Under the pieces are notes generated by a model. That model had not been told where the DNA came from. It was given only the letters and a program-made list of their open reading frames with translations, and made no database searches. A stretch of DNA of 64,000 nt from Microtetraspora glauca (lineage in GTDB: Bacteria; Actinomycetota; Actinomycetes; Streptosporangiales; Streptosporangiaceae): the NCBI GenBank assembly GCA_001570385.1, contig BBYL01000008.1, positions 1 through 64,000 of the forward strand. The letters are read 5' to 3'. Made by a program: the position numbers and the translations under genes. Every line of letters begins with the position of its first letter. Position 1 is the stretch's first letter. Below, in pieces: positions 22,382 to 31,056 of the stretch.

Positions 22382-23931
22382 CACTGATGGATTGGTTCTG
22401 CGGCGCCGGTGGCTCTTCCCAGGGCGCTCACGCGGTGCCCGGCGTGGAAGTCACCCGCGCCGCCAACCACTGGGACACCGCCATTCAGTCCCACGCGCTG
22501 AACTTCCCCGCCGCCGACCACTACAAGGGCGACATCCGCACCGCCCCGGTCGAGCGCTGGCCCGTCGCTGACATCTTCTGGGCCTCTCCCGAGTGCCCGA
22601 AGTGGAGCCGCGCCCGCGGCAAGCGCCGCGACTTCCACAACACCCGGCAAGGCGAGTTGTTCGCGCTTCCCGACGCTGGCCGGTCGGAGGAAGACGAACG
22701 GTCCCGCGCGCTCATGCAGGAAGTCCCCCAATACCTGGAAGGCGTCCGGGCGCGCGGTGGCCGCGTGCTGGCGGGAGTGGTCGAGAACGTCATCGACTGC
22801 CGCGAGTGGGACCAGTGGGACGCCTGGATCGGCCGCCTGCACGCGCTGGGCTACCAGACCCACGTCATCGCGCTGAACTCCATGCACGCCCGCCCGATGC
22901 GCACCCCGGCCGCCCCGCAGTCCCGTGACCGCCTGTACGTCGCCTACTGGCATCGCAGCCTCCGACGCCGCCCGGACTTCGACAAGTGGCTACGGCCGAC
23001 CGCCTACTGCCCCACCTGCGACCGCACCGTCACCGCGATCCAGGTGTTCAAGAACCCGCGCAAGGACATGGGCCGCTACCGCCAGCAGTACCTTTACCGC
23101 TGCCCGCACACCACCTGCCGCAACGCCGTCGTCGAACCCACCGTGCTCCCGGCCGCGCACGCGATCGACTGGAGCATCCCCGGCAAGCGAATCGGGGACC
23201 GCACTGAGCCGCTCGCCGACGCCACCATGGACCGCATCCGCACCGGGATAGCCCGCTACTGGGGGCCGCTGCTGACCCCGGCCGGCGGCACCTGGCGCAA
23301 CGACGCGAGCCCGATCACGGCGCCGATGCCGACCCGCACCACACGCGAGAACGACGGCCTTGCCGTGCCGCCCATGCTGGTCCCGGTCGAAGGCCGTGAC
23401 GGCAAAACCGCCGCATCCGCCGCCGACCCGATGCGCACCCAGACCGCCCGCAACGAAACCGGCCTTGCCTTCCCGCCCGAGACGCTTCCGGCGTTCATCG
23501 CGGAGCTGCGCGGCGGCAGCTCCGATGCCCGATCCGTCGCTGAGGCGCTGGCCACCGTGACCGCCTCCGGCAACCACCACGGCCTTGTCACCCCACCCGG
23601 CCCGGCTGAGACCCTGCTGGTCCCGTACTACGGCACCGGCACCGCACGACCCGCCGCGCTCCCGGTCGGCGCGCTGACCACCCGCGACCGGTACGCCCTC
23701 GCCGCCGGTCAGGACGGCGCGAGCGTGGACGTGGACGACGTCCTTTTCCGGATGCTCGAACCCCACGAGATCGGCCGCGCAATGGCGTTCACCACCGGCT
23801 ATCAGGTGGTCGGCAACAAGCGGCAGAAGGTCCGCCAGTACGGCAACGCCGTCACCCCGCCCGTGGCCGAGGTCCTCGTATCGGCCCTCGTGGAGGCCAT
23901 CACCGGCACCGAGTTGGAGGCCGCCGCATGA
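22375..23931 (+). CDS. C5 cytosine DNA methyltransferase, divergent
   Basis: A 518-residue protein. Motif I is DWFCGAGGSSQG at residues 6-17. Motif IV reads WASPECPKWS, with Glu-Cys where most enzymes have Pro-Cys; the catalytic Cys74 is kept. Motif VI is VVENVID and motif VIII SRDRLYVAYW. A zinc ribbon (YCPTCDRT...YRCPHTTC) is inserted at about 205-245 in the target-recognition region. The C-terminus has motif X-like RQYGNAVTPPVAEV. No restriction gene is adjacent, so it is probably an orphan enzyme that protects or marks the element. GTG at 22375 overlaps the previous stop. Confidence 0.85.
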   Translation: MLTLMDWFCGAGGSSQGAHAVPGVEVTRAANHWDTAIQSHALNFPAADHYKGDIRTAPVERWPVADIFWASPECPKWSRARGKRRDFHNTRQGELFALPDAGRSEEDERSRALMQEVPQYLEGVRARGGRVLAGVVENVIDCREWDQWDAWIGRLHALGYQTHVIALNSMHARPMRTPAAPQSRDRLYVAYWHRSLRRRPDFDKWLRPTAYCPTCDRTVTAIQVFKNPRKDMGRYRQQYLYRCPHTTCRNAVVEPTVLPAAHAIDWSIPGKRIGDRTEPLADATMDRIRTGIARYWGPLLTPAGGTWRNDASPITAPMPTRTTRENDGLAVPPMLVPVEGRDGKTAASAADPMRTQTARNETGLAFPPETLPAFIAELRGGSSDARSVAEALATVTASGNHHGLVTPPGPAETLLVPYYGTGTARPAALPVGALTTRDRYALAAGQDGASVDVDDVLFRMLEPHEIGRAMAFTTGYQVVGNKRQKVRQYGNAVTPPVAEVLVSALVEAITGTELEAAA

Positions 23932-24836
23932 CCGGCACCGATCAGCTCCGTTACGCCCTCGCTGCCGCCGCTCGTGGCTGGCACGTCTTCCCGATCGCCT
24001 ACGGCGACAAGGTCCCGCTCAAGGGCTGGCCATGGAAGGAGCACACCACCACCGACCCGAGCGTGATCCGCCGATTCTGGACCAGCGGCGCCTACAACAT
24101 CGGCATCGCCACCGGCCCCTCCCGGCTCGTCGTGGTGGACCTGGACAAGCCCAAGCTCGGCGAGAGCACCCCGCCCAAGTGGGCGATTCCCGGTGTGAAC
24201 GACGGCGCCGACGTGCTCGCCGTGCTCTGCGAGCGCGCCGGCCAGCCGCTCCCGTTCGACACCTTCACCGTGACCACACGGCGCGGCGGGCTGCATCTGT
24301 ACTTCACCGCTCCCGACGGCGCCACGCTCGGCAACACCAGCGGCGACAAGGGCAACGGTCTCGGCTGGCTGATCGACACCCGCGCCGTCGGCGGATACGT
24401 CGTCGGCCCTGGCAGCTTCGTGGACCTCGAAGACGGCACCGGCCCCTACGAGGTGATCCGGGGCGGTGAGGTGGCGCCGCTGCCGGAATGGCTCGCCGTA
24501 CGGCTCACCCCCCGCACCCCGGAAACCATGCCCGCTACCCAGGTTCTGGCCGTATCCGCTGGAGGGATGGCCGCCGGCTACGCCCGCGCTGCGCTCCAAG
24601 GCGAGGTAGAGCGCGTGTTCGCTGCCGCACCCGGCACCCGCAACCACACTCTCAACACGGCCGCGTTCGCCTTGGGCCAGCTCATCGCCGGCGGACTGCT
24701 GCCGCGCCACCTGGTGGAGTCCGCTCTCCAGACGGCCGCCGAATCCATCGGCCTGACCTCGCGGGAAGCGTTCGCCACCATCCGATCCGGCATCGAGTCC
24801 GGGCATCGTCAGCCACGCCGTGGAGCCGCCGCGTGA
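23928..24836 (+). CDS. Bifunctional DNA primase/polymerase (Prim-Pol)
   Basis: A 302-residue protein with an archaeo-eukaryotic-primase-type core: LVVVDLDKPK (metal-binding Asp71 and Asp73), the His in GGLHLYF near 123, and DTRAVGGYVVGPGS. A short helical C-terminal domain follows (RNHTLNTAAFALGQLIAGG). Couplings are ATGA with the methyltransferase and GTGA with the next gene. In AICEs such proteins start or carry out element replication. Confidence 0.88.
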   Translation: MTGTDQLRYALAAAARGWHVFPIAYGDKVPLKGWPWKEHTTTDPSVIRRFWTSGAYNIGIATGPSRLVVVDLDKPKLGESTPPKWAIPGVNDGADVLAVLCERAGQPLPFDTFTVTTRRGGLHLYFTAPDGATLGNTSGDKGNGLGWLIDTRAVGGYVVGPGSFVDLEDGTGPYEVIRGGEVAPLPEWLAVRLTPRTPETMPATQVLAVSAGGMAAGYARAALQGEVERVFAAAPGTRNHTLNTAAFALGQLIAGGLLPRHLVESALQTAAESIGLTSREAFATIRSGIESGHRQPRRGAAA

Positions 24837-26410
24837 CCACCGCCACCCCACCGGAGCCGAGCGAGCGGGCCGCCGCGCTGCTGTCCAGCTTGGCCGCCGA
24901 CCACGTCATCACCGCCATACACGGCCAGCCCGCGCCGGGGGCGTCGATCGAGTGGGAGACGCCGGTCCCGCTCACCGCCCGGCCCATGCTCCCGGCCTTC
25001 CCCGCCCACACGCTGCCCTCATGGGCGGGACAGTTCACCGCCGCGCTCGCCGAGGAGACCCAGACCCCCACCGACCTGGCAGGGTGCATCGTGCTCGCCG
25101 CGTTGTCCACCGCCGCTGGCGGGCGCGCCCTGGTCAACGTGCGCGGCACCTGGCGCGAGCCGGTCAACCTGTTCGTCGTCGTCGCCATGCCGCCCGGCTC
25201 CCGCAAGTCCCCGGTGTTCCGGGCGATCGTCGCCCCGTTGCAGGCCGCGGAGAAGGCGTTGCAGGCGCAGACCAAGCCGCTCATCACCGAGGCCATGCTG
25301 ACCCAGCGGGTAGCCCAAGAGGCCGCCGACAAGGCCGCCCGCACGGCCGCCCACGCGCGAGGCGAGAACGCCGATACCGCCCTGGCCGAAGCCCAAAGCG
25401 CCGCCCTGGCCGTGGAGGACATCGCCGTCCCGGTAGAGCCGAGACTGATCGCCGACGACATCACCCCCGAGGCCGCCGCGACCCTGCTCGCCGAACAGGG
25501 CGGACGCCTCGCTGTCCTGTCGGCTGAGGGCGGCATCTTCGCCACCCTCGCTGGCCGCTACTCCGGCGTAGCGAACCTGGATCTCTTCCTGAAAGGCCAC
25601 GCCGGAGACCTGCTCATCGTGGACCGCCGCAACCGGCGCGAACGCATCGACCACGCCGCCCTCACGCTCGGTCTCGCGGTCCAGCCCGACATCGTCACCG
25701 AGATCGCCGGAAGCCCTGGATTCCGCGGCAAGGGTCTGCTCGGACGCATCCTCTACAGCCTCCCGCCCTCGAACGTCGGCTTCCGCCGGATCGACCCGCC
25801 GCCCATCCCCGAGAGCGTGTCAGCCGCCTACGCCACCAACCTGGAACGGCTCGTGCTCACCATGCACGGCTGGGACGACCCCGCGCAGCTCGTGCTCTCC
25901 CCCGAGGCGGGCGAGCTGTTCCACCAGCAGCGCGAGCGCACCGAACCCCGGCTACGCCCCGACGCCGGCGACTTGTCCCACATCGCCGATTGGGCCGCCA
26001 AGTTCGACGGCGCCGTTGCCCGCATCGCGGGACTGCTGCACCTGGCCGCCCACGTCGGCGACGGATGGCGACGCCCGATCAGCGCGGACACGATGACCGC
26101 CGCCATGGAGCTGGGCGAGTACTTCACCACTCACGCCCTGGCCGCGTTCGACGCCATGGGCCAGGACCCCAATGTGACCGCCGCCCGCACCGTTCATGAG
26201 TGGCTCAGCCGGACCCGGCCCGAGCACTTCACCCGGCGCGACGCACACCGGGCGCTGCAACGCCACTTCAAGAAGGCCGCCGACCTGGACCCCGCCGTAG
26301 AGCTGCTGGAACAGCTCGGCTGGATCCGACGCGAACCCGACCCGACCGGCACGCGCGGCAACCCCTCGCCGCGCTACGCCGTTCATCCCGACCTCAGCAC
26401 GCCCGTCTGA
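24833..26410 (+). CDS. DUF3987-type replication protein (P-loop, helicase-like)
   Basis: A 525-residue protein. MPPGSRKSPVFRAIVAPLQ contains a P-loop-like GSRKS. It is followed by a long Ala-rich coiled coil (about 145-200), RLAVLSAEGGIFATLAGRYS, RKGLLGRILYSLPPS-type text and a helical C-terminus. DUF3987 proteins pair with Prim-Pol proteins in integrative elements and are thought to act as the replicative ATPase. GTG at 24833 overlaps the Prim-Pol stop. Confidence 0.8.
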   Translation: MTTATPPEPSERAAALLSSLAADHVITAIHGQPAPGASIEWETPVPLTARPMLPAFPAHTLPSWAGQFTAALAEETQTPTDLAGCIVLAALSTAAGGRALVNVRGTWREPVNLFVVVAMPPGSRKSPVFRAIVAPLQAAEKALQAQTKPLITEAMLTQRVAQEAADKAARTAAHARGENADTALAEAQSAALAVEDIAVPVEPRLIADDITPEAAATLLAEQGGRLAVLSAEGGIFATLAGRYSGVANLDLFLKGHAGDLLIVDRRNRRERIDHAALTLGLAVQPDIVTEIAGSPGFRGKGLLGRILYSLPPSNVGFRRIDPPPIPESVSAAYATNLERLVLTMHGWDDPAQLVLSPEAGELFHQQRERTEPRLRPDAGDLSHIADWAAKFDGAVARIAGLLHLAAHVGDGWRRPISADTMTAAMELGEYFTTHALAAFDAMGQDPNVTAARTVHEWLSRTRPEHFTRRDAHRALQRHFKKAADLDPAVELLEQLGWIRREPDPTGTRGNPSPRYAVHPDLSTPV

Positions 26411-26430
26411 TGACCAAGGAGAAAGCCGAC

Positions 26431-26628
26431 ATGGCCACCGGCACCAAGCCGCGAGGAACGCTCACCCTCGCCGAACTCTGCGAGGAACTCCAGATCTCCC
26501 GATCCACCTTCTACGACTGGCGCGCCAAGGGCCGCGCGCCCCGTTGCCTCAAGCTCCCCAACGGCGACCTCCGCATCCGCCGTACCGACCTGGACCGCTG
26601 GCTCTCGGAACTGGAGGACGCCGCTTGA
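26431..26628 (+). CDS. xis: Excisionase (MerR-like helix-turn-helix)
   Basis: A 65-residue protein: TLAELCEELQISRSTFYDWR then PNGDLRIRRTDLDRWL, the HTH_17/Xis fold. ATG at 26431 has AAGGAG at a good distance; an upstream ATG at 26410 overlaps the previous stop and is an alternative. The stop overlaps the integrase start (ATGA). It directs the integrase toward excision. Confidence 0.88.
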   Translation: MATGTKPRGTLTLAELCEELQISRSTFYDWRAKGRAPRCLKLPNGDLRIRRTDLDRWLSELEDAA

Positions 26629-28013
26629 TGAACGACATCAGCTATGACGTGCGCATTCATGGAATCGAGAAGCGTAAAAACGCCGAAGGGGCAGTTACCT
26701 CCTACCGTCTTTCGTGGAAGGTGGCAGGCAAGCCCTGGAAGGAGCGCTTCGGCACAGCCGCGCAGGCCGATGCTTTCCGCTCGGAACTCATGACCGCGGC
26801 ACGTCGTGGCGAGGCGTTCTCTCTGGCCACCGGTAGGCCGGCCTCGTGGGCGCGGGAGCAATCGGCGCTGAGGTGGTACGCGTTCACGCTGGCCTATGTG
26901 GATACCAAATGGCCGTATGCCTCGCCGAATCATCGGCGGGGCATCGCCGAAGCGCTCACAGACGCCACCGAGGCCCTTCTCACCGGAGACTGCGGGCACT
27001 CACGCGAGGCTCGACGCGCGGCCCTCCGCTGGGCATACAGCGCACGTGTACGGGACAACGAGGACCCGCCGACCGACCTCATCCCGGTGATCCGCTGGTT
27101 GGAAACCAACACGATCCCGATGACCGCGTTGGCCACGCGAGGCACGGGGGCCGCCCTGGTGCGGAACGCGCTGACCAGAATCAGCCAGACCAAGGAGGGC
27201 AAGGCCGCCGCCGCGAACACGGCCAACCGCAAGCGGATGGTGCTCAACAACGCGATGGAGTACGCGTGTGAGATCGGCGTACTTTCGTCCAATCCGCTCA
27301 AGGCTGTGAAGTGGACCAAGCCTCGCACGCTGACCAGCGTGGATCCGCGCGTGGTCATCAACACCGATCAAGCCCGGCGTTTCCTCGCCGCTGTGGAGGC
27401 GCACAGCGAGCGCGGCAAGAGGATGAAGGCGTTCTTCGGCTGCATGTACTACGCGGGACTTCGGCCAGAGGAAGCCGTGGACCTGCGCAGAGAGCACCTG
27501 ATCAGCCTCCCCGAGGCCGCTGAGGAATGGGGAGAGATGCGCCTGACGAACGCTGAACCCCGCTCCGGAAGCCGCTGGACGAACAACGGCAAACCGCGGG
27601 AACGTCGCAGCCTGAAGCACCGAGCGGACGGAGACACCCGCCCCGTGCCCATTCATCCCGATCTCGTGGCACTGCTGCGCTCGCACCTGGTGGCTTACGG
27701 TGTCGGCGCTGAGGGCCGCGTGTTCGTCGGTCCACGGAATGGGCTGATGACCGATAGGGCCTATCTCAAGGTGTTCCACGACGCGAGGGCCAAGGCGTTC
27801 ACCAAGGAGGAAGCCGCCTCACCGCTCATGGACGTGCCGTACTCGCTTCGGCATGCGGCGGTATCCACTTGGCTACGCACCGCCGGGGACCCTGCCCAGG
27901 TCGCTGAGTGGGCAGGGCACAGCGTGGCCGTGCTGTTGCGCGTCTATGCCAAGTGCATCCACGGCATGGAGAAGGAAGCTCTACGCCGAATCTGGGACGC
28001 CACCCGCCGTTGA
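26628..28013 (+). CDS. int: Tyrosine site-specific integrase of the element
   Basis: A 461-residue recombinase. It has an N-terminal arm-binding part (SYRLSWKVAGKPWKERFGTA) and a core-binding helical region. In the catalytic domain the first Arg is in MYYAGLRPEEAVDL, LRHAAVSTW is the HxxR-type box, and EWAGHSVAVLLRVYAKC holds the Tyr nucleophile. It lies beside the attachment site in tRNA-Tyr, which is the target tRNA of the Streptomyces element SLP1. Coupled to xis by ATGA. Confidence 0.93.
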   Translation: MNDISYDVRIHGIEKRKNAEGAVTSYRLSWKVAGKPWKERFGTAAQADAFRSELMTAARRGEAFSLATGRPASWAREQSALRWYAFTLAYVDTKWPYASPNHRRGIAEALTDATEALLTGDCGHSREARRAALRWAYSARVRDNEDPPTDLIPVIRWLETNTIPMTALATRGTGAALVRNALTRISQTKEGKAAAANTANRKRMVLNNAMEYACEIGVLSSNPLKAVKWTKPRTLTSVDPRVVINTDQARRFLAAVEAHSERGKRMKAFFGCMYYAGLRPEEAVDLRREHLISLPEAAEEWGEMRLTNAEPRSGSRWTNNGKPRERRSLKHRADGDTRPVPIHPDLVALLRSHLVAYGVGAEGRVFVGPRNGLMTDRAYLKVFHDARAKAFTKEEAASPLMDVPYSLRHAAVSTWLRTAGDPAQVAEWAGHSVAVLLRVYAKCIHGMEKEALRRIWDATRR

Positions 28014-28019
28014 TCCCAT

Positions 28020-28042
28020 GGGAACGCATTGGGAACGATCAA
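28020..28042. repeat. Arm-type repeat near the right end of the element
   Basis: GGGAACGCATTGGGAACGAT followed by CAA, matching 9169-9191 with one mismatch, 7 bp after the integrase stop. Likely a binding site for integrase or Xis. Confidence 0.55.
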
Positions 28043-28087
28043 CCGTAGATGGCCGGTGACGGTCGGACGTAGCCGGACATCACGAAA

Positions 28088-28127
28088 GAGGCCCCTCACC
28101 GCGTTTCCGCTGGTGAAGGGCCTCTTT
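28088..28127 (+). terminator. Terminator between int and the tRNA gene
   Basis: GAGGCCC...GGGCCTC stem enclosing CTCACC/GGTGA pairs, followed by TTTTT on the plus strand. It ends the integrase transcript. On the minus strand it also offers a short T run and may replace the displaced tRNA terminator. Confidence 0.75.
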
Positions 28128-28136
28128 TTGCTGGTG

Positions 28137-28189
28137 TGGCAGGTCCAGGGTTCGAACCTGGGTAGGCTGAGCCGACGGTTTTACAGACC
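28137..28189. other. attR: Right attachment site, 53-bp direct repeat
   Basis: Identical to 9064-9116. Here it forms the 3' two-thirds of the intact tRNA-Tyr, so integration keeps the tRNA functional. The element between the repeats is about 19.1 kb. Confidence 0.92.
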
Positions 28190-28218
28190 GCTCCCTTTGG
28201 CCGCTCGGGCAACCTGCC
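28137..28218 (-). tRNA. tRNA-Tyr (anticodon GTA)
   Basis: The 82-nt minus-strand RNA begins GGCAGGTTGCCCGAGCGGCC. Its anticodon loop is CTGTAAA (anticodon GTA), and it has a long class II variable arm and the T-loop GGTTCGAACC. The 7-bp acceptor stem GGCAGGT/ACCTGCC closes it, with A as discriminator. CCA is not encoded. The 3' part is supplied by the integrated element. Confidence 0.93.
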
Positions 28219-28353
28219 GTGTCTCCCGCTTGTCGCGGCGACAGGTAGAAGAATAGCGGACTTCGGGCGTGCGCGTGACACCGGTTTGTCCCGGCCCGAA
28301 CCGGACGGCCGTACGTCTACAGGACACCACCATGCTCGCGAGATGATTGCCTC

Positions 28354-28830
28354 ATGATCAGATGGGCTGACAACGAGGACCTCGAAGGACTGGTCGAGGT
28401 CGAGCTCGCGGCTGACCGGACATTCGCCCCTCTGGGCATCGTCTTCCCCCCTGGCACCACAATGATCGAGGAGTGCGACGATCCCGGGCGTGTGATCGTC
28501 GCCGGTCGGCCGGCGGTGGGGTTCGCCCTTCTCGGGCGGGTCGACGGGCTGCCGCACCTCGATCAACTCGCGGTGCATCCCGACCACCACAACCAGGGCA
28601 TCGGCACGCGGTTGCTCGACGCCGTCTGCGACGAGGCCGCGACCGGCGCCGCCGCGATCACTCTCACGACATTTCGTGACGTCCCCTGGAACGCGCCCTG
28701 GTACGCCCGACGCGGCTTCGCCGTACTGCCTCCGGAGAAGTGGGGGCCGGAGCTGCGGGCCCTGGTCGAACACGAGCGTGCGCTGGGCCTCGAACTGGCA
28801 CCCCGCGTGGTCATGCGCAAGGACCTCTGA
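28354..28830 (+). CDS. GNAT-family N-acetyltransferase
   Basis: A 158-residue protein. LDQLAVHPDHHNQGIGTRLL is the acetyl-CoA pyrophosphate-binding motif A, and WYARRGFAVLPPEKW the C-terminal motif. No ribosome binding site is clear before the ATG, so translation may be leaderless. The acceptor substrate is unknown. The gene stands alone next to the tRNA. Confidence 0.85.
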   Translation: MIRWADNEDLEGLVEVELAADRTFAPLGIVFPPGTTMIEECDDPGRVIVAGRPAVGFALLGRVDGLPHLDQLAVHPDHHNQGIGTRLLDAVCDEAATGAAAITLTTFRDVPWNAPWYARRGFAVLPPEKWGPELRALVEHERALGLELAPRVVMRKDL

Positions 28831-28874
28831 GCCCATGGACCGCTGATGTACGGAGCAACAAGGAGAGGACGCCG

Positions 28875-28922
28875 ATGGCCGACAGCGGTTTCGAGCATCG
28901 GCCCCTGACACCCCGCATGTGA
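28875..28922 (+). CDS. Possible 15-aa peptide with strong ribosome binding site
   Basis: ACAAGGAGAGGA sits at good spacing before an ATG; the frame MADSGFEHRPLTPRM stops after 15 codons, 20 bp before a hairpin. It could be a leader or a regulatory mini-ORF, or a chance match. No downstream gene lies close. Confidence 0.2.
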   Translation: MADSGFEHRPLTPRM

Positions 28923-28941
28923 TCTGTTCGTTCGCCTCTCG

Positions 28942-28970
28942 GTGCCCCGAGCTTCCGCGGCTCGGGGCAC
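28942..28970. terminator. Terminator downstream of the GNAT gene
   Basis: Perfect 10-bp stem GTGCCCCGAG / CTCGGGGCAC with a 9-nt loop. No T run follows, as is common in high-GC actinomycetes. Confidence 0.65.
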
Positions 28971-29192
28971 TGCGTCGTTCCGGGATGTGGCCCTCCGCCG
29001 CGTCGGCCAACCGCGGAAGGAACCGTGCCTGAAGCGCTCCACCTTCTCGGCCGCACATCGCATCTGGAGTCATCTCCGCGAAAGCGCTGCCCACCGATCC
29101 TCGTGAGATCACCGGAAACCGGCCAGTTCGGTAATGCCCCCGATATTCCGGACATGGAGTTGGGTGACCGATGATCCAAGTGAGGAGGCCGG

Positions 29193-29726
29193 ATGGGATC
29201 GGATCCCCACGGCCGGTTCGTGGACATATACGAACGTGCCTACCGCCCGATACTCGGGTACGTCCTGCGCCGCTGCGAGGATCCCGACGACGCGGCCGAC
29301 GTGGTGGCGGAGACCTTCGTCACCGCGTGGCGGCGCATCGACGAGATCCCACCGGGCGACGAGGCACGGCTCTGGCTGTACGGCGTGGCACGCAGGACCC
29401 TCGCCAACCACCGGCGCGGTGAACGACGTCACCAGCGGCGCACCGCCGCACTGCGCGAGCAACTCGCCGCCTCCCCCGCGCTGGCCGCCCCGCCGCCGGG
29501 CGAGTACACACAGCTCGGCCGGGCCTTCGCCGGCCTCAGCGACGACGACAGGGAGCTGCTGTCGCTGGTCGCCTGGGAGCAGCTCGACACCGAGCAGGTG
29601 GCGCGAACGCTCGGCATCACACGCAACGCCGTGCGCGTCCGGCTGCACCGCGCGCGCAGGCGGTTCGCCCGCACCCTGGCCGCCACCGGAATCGACCTTC
29701 CGCTCATGGAGAGGACCGCACCGTGA
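29193..29726 (+). CDS. ECF-type RNA polymerase sigma factor
   Basis: A 177-residue protein. Region 2 is YRPILGYVLRRCEDPDDAAD with VVAETFVTAWRRID. Region 4 is LSDDDRELLSLVAWEQLD with TEQVARTLGITRNAVRVRLH. GAGGAGG precedes the ATG. It is coupled by GTGA to a membrane protein that is probably its regulator. Confidence 0.9.
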   Translation: MGSDPHGRFVDIYERAYRPILGYVLRRCEDPDDAADVVAETFVTAWRRIDEIPPGDEARLWLYGVARRTLANHRRGERRHQRRTAALREQLAASPALAAPPPGEYTQLGRAFAGLSDDDRELLSLVAWEQLDTEQVARTLGITRNAVRVRLHRARRRFARTLAATGIDLPLMERTAP

Positions 29727-30883
29727 ACCTGACCGACCTCGCCAGAGTGCATGACGACGACCTGGGCGACGACCCGGCCGGGCAGGCGTCCGGAGCGGGG
29801 GCTCGAACGCTGCTGACCTCGATCATGTCCGAGCCGCCGGGTCAGGGGGGCAGGCCGCGCGCGAGGCGACTGCGCGGGCCGGTGCCGTGGCTGGCCTCCG
29901 CGGCCGGCTTGGCCGCCGCCGCGACCCTGGTGGTCACCGTGGTGGTGGCGCCGGACGGGCCGGTTCCGAACCCGTCTCCCACCACGGCCTCGCCCGGAAT
30001 CCAGCCGTCGGCGCGCCAGGTCCTGCTCGCCGCCGCGTCCGCCGTCATGAAGGTGCCGACGTCGGGCGCGTATTGGCGTACCACCACGATCTCTGGCATG
30101 GACGCGATATCGCCTGATCGCGGCTACGTGATCAGGCGGCGTTTCTCCAGGGAGGAGTGGCTGGCGCGTCGGCCGGGAGCGCAGAGCTGGTGGATCTCGC
30201 AGTACCTCGGTGCTAAACCGCTCACGGACGAGGACGAGGCCGCCTGGCGTAAGGCGGGCTCACCTACCGAGTGGAGGTATCCGCTCGACATGACCGAATA
30301 TGTCGGGGTCAACTCGTCGGAGGTGGTGCGAGCCGCCGCCGAGGAGAAGGTGGCCACGCGGCTGCGCGGCAAGTGGAAGGGCTCGGGCGGGACGCTGGCG
30401 AAGGAGCGCATCACCTGGGACGAGATCCGCCGCATCCCGAGTGGCGAGCGGGAGCTGCGCGCCTACCTCGAACAGCGCATCACCGCCCATGCCAAGGGTG
30501 GCGGGAACGATCCGGAATGGCGGGAGTCGGCCCTGCAGGGAAGCTGCATGGAAGTCTTCAGCCTGCCGGTCTCGCCCGCAGTCCGTGCCTCCGCTTACCG
30601 CATCCTGGCCACCTTTCCCAAGATGACGTCTCTTGGCAAGGTGAAGGATCCGCTCGGCCGTACGGGCGAGGCACTCGGGTATCAGACGCGCGACAGCATC
30701 CGGGCGGGCACCAACCAGATCGTGATGGTGATCGATCCCGAGACGGGTATGCCGCTCTCGCAGTCGTCGACGAGCACGATCGGACTCGCCGATGGGCGCA
30801 CCGTGGAGGTCACGGGCTTCTGGGCCCTCCGGCGGATGGGCTGGACCGACGAGAAGCCGTCCCTGCCCGCCAAGCGCGATTGA
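29723..30883 (+). CDS. CU044_5270-type membrane protein, likely sigma partner
   Basis: A 386-residue protein. A short cytoplasmic N-terminus is followed by one membrane helix (WLASAAGLAAAATLVVTVVV, residues about 54-74) and a large extracytoplasmic domain. SARQVLLAAASAVMKVPTSG and the GxYW-type AYWRTTTISG are typical of the CU044_5270 family, which follows ECF sigma genes in actinomycetes. Control of the sigma factor by it is inferred from gene order. Confidence 0.75.
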   Translation: MNLTDLARVHDDDLGDDPAGQASGAGARTLLTSIMSEPPGQGGRPRARRLRGPVPWLASAAGLAAAATLVVTVVVAPDGPVPNPSPTTASPGIQPSARQVLLAAASAVMKVPTSGAYWRTTTISGMDAISPDRGYVIRRRFSREEWLARRPGAQSWWISQYLGAKPLTDEDEAAWRKAGSPTEWRYPLDMTEYVGVNSSEVVRAAAEEKVATRLRGKWKGSGGTLAKERITWDEIRRIPSGERELRAYLEQRITAHAKGGGNDPEWRESALQGSCMEVFSLPVSPAVRASAYRILATFPKMTSLGKVKDPLGRTGEALGYQTRDSIRAGTNQIVMVIDPETGMPLSQSSTSTIGLADGRTVEVTGFWALRRMGWTDEKPSLPAKRD

Positions 30884-31056
30884 CGGCGGAGGAGCGAATA
30901 GTGCCTGCACCCCAGCATCGGACGATGCTCGATAGGCTGATCCATACGTGAAGCTGTCACGGGTCGGTCCCGTGAAAAGCCGCGCGCATCGCTGGTGACA
31001 CCTGTGTGGGCGCCTCCCGACGATGAGCCGGACCAACAGTGAGAGAGGTTTGTGCT

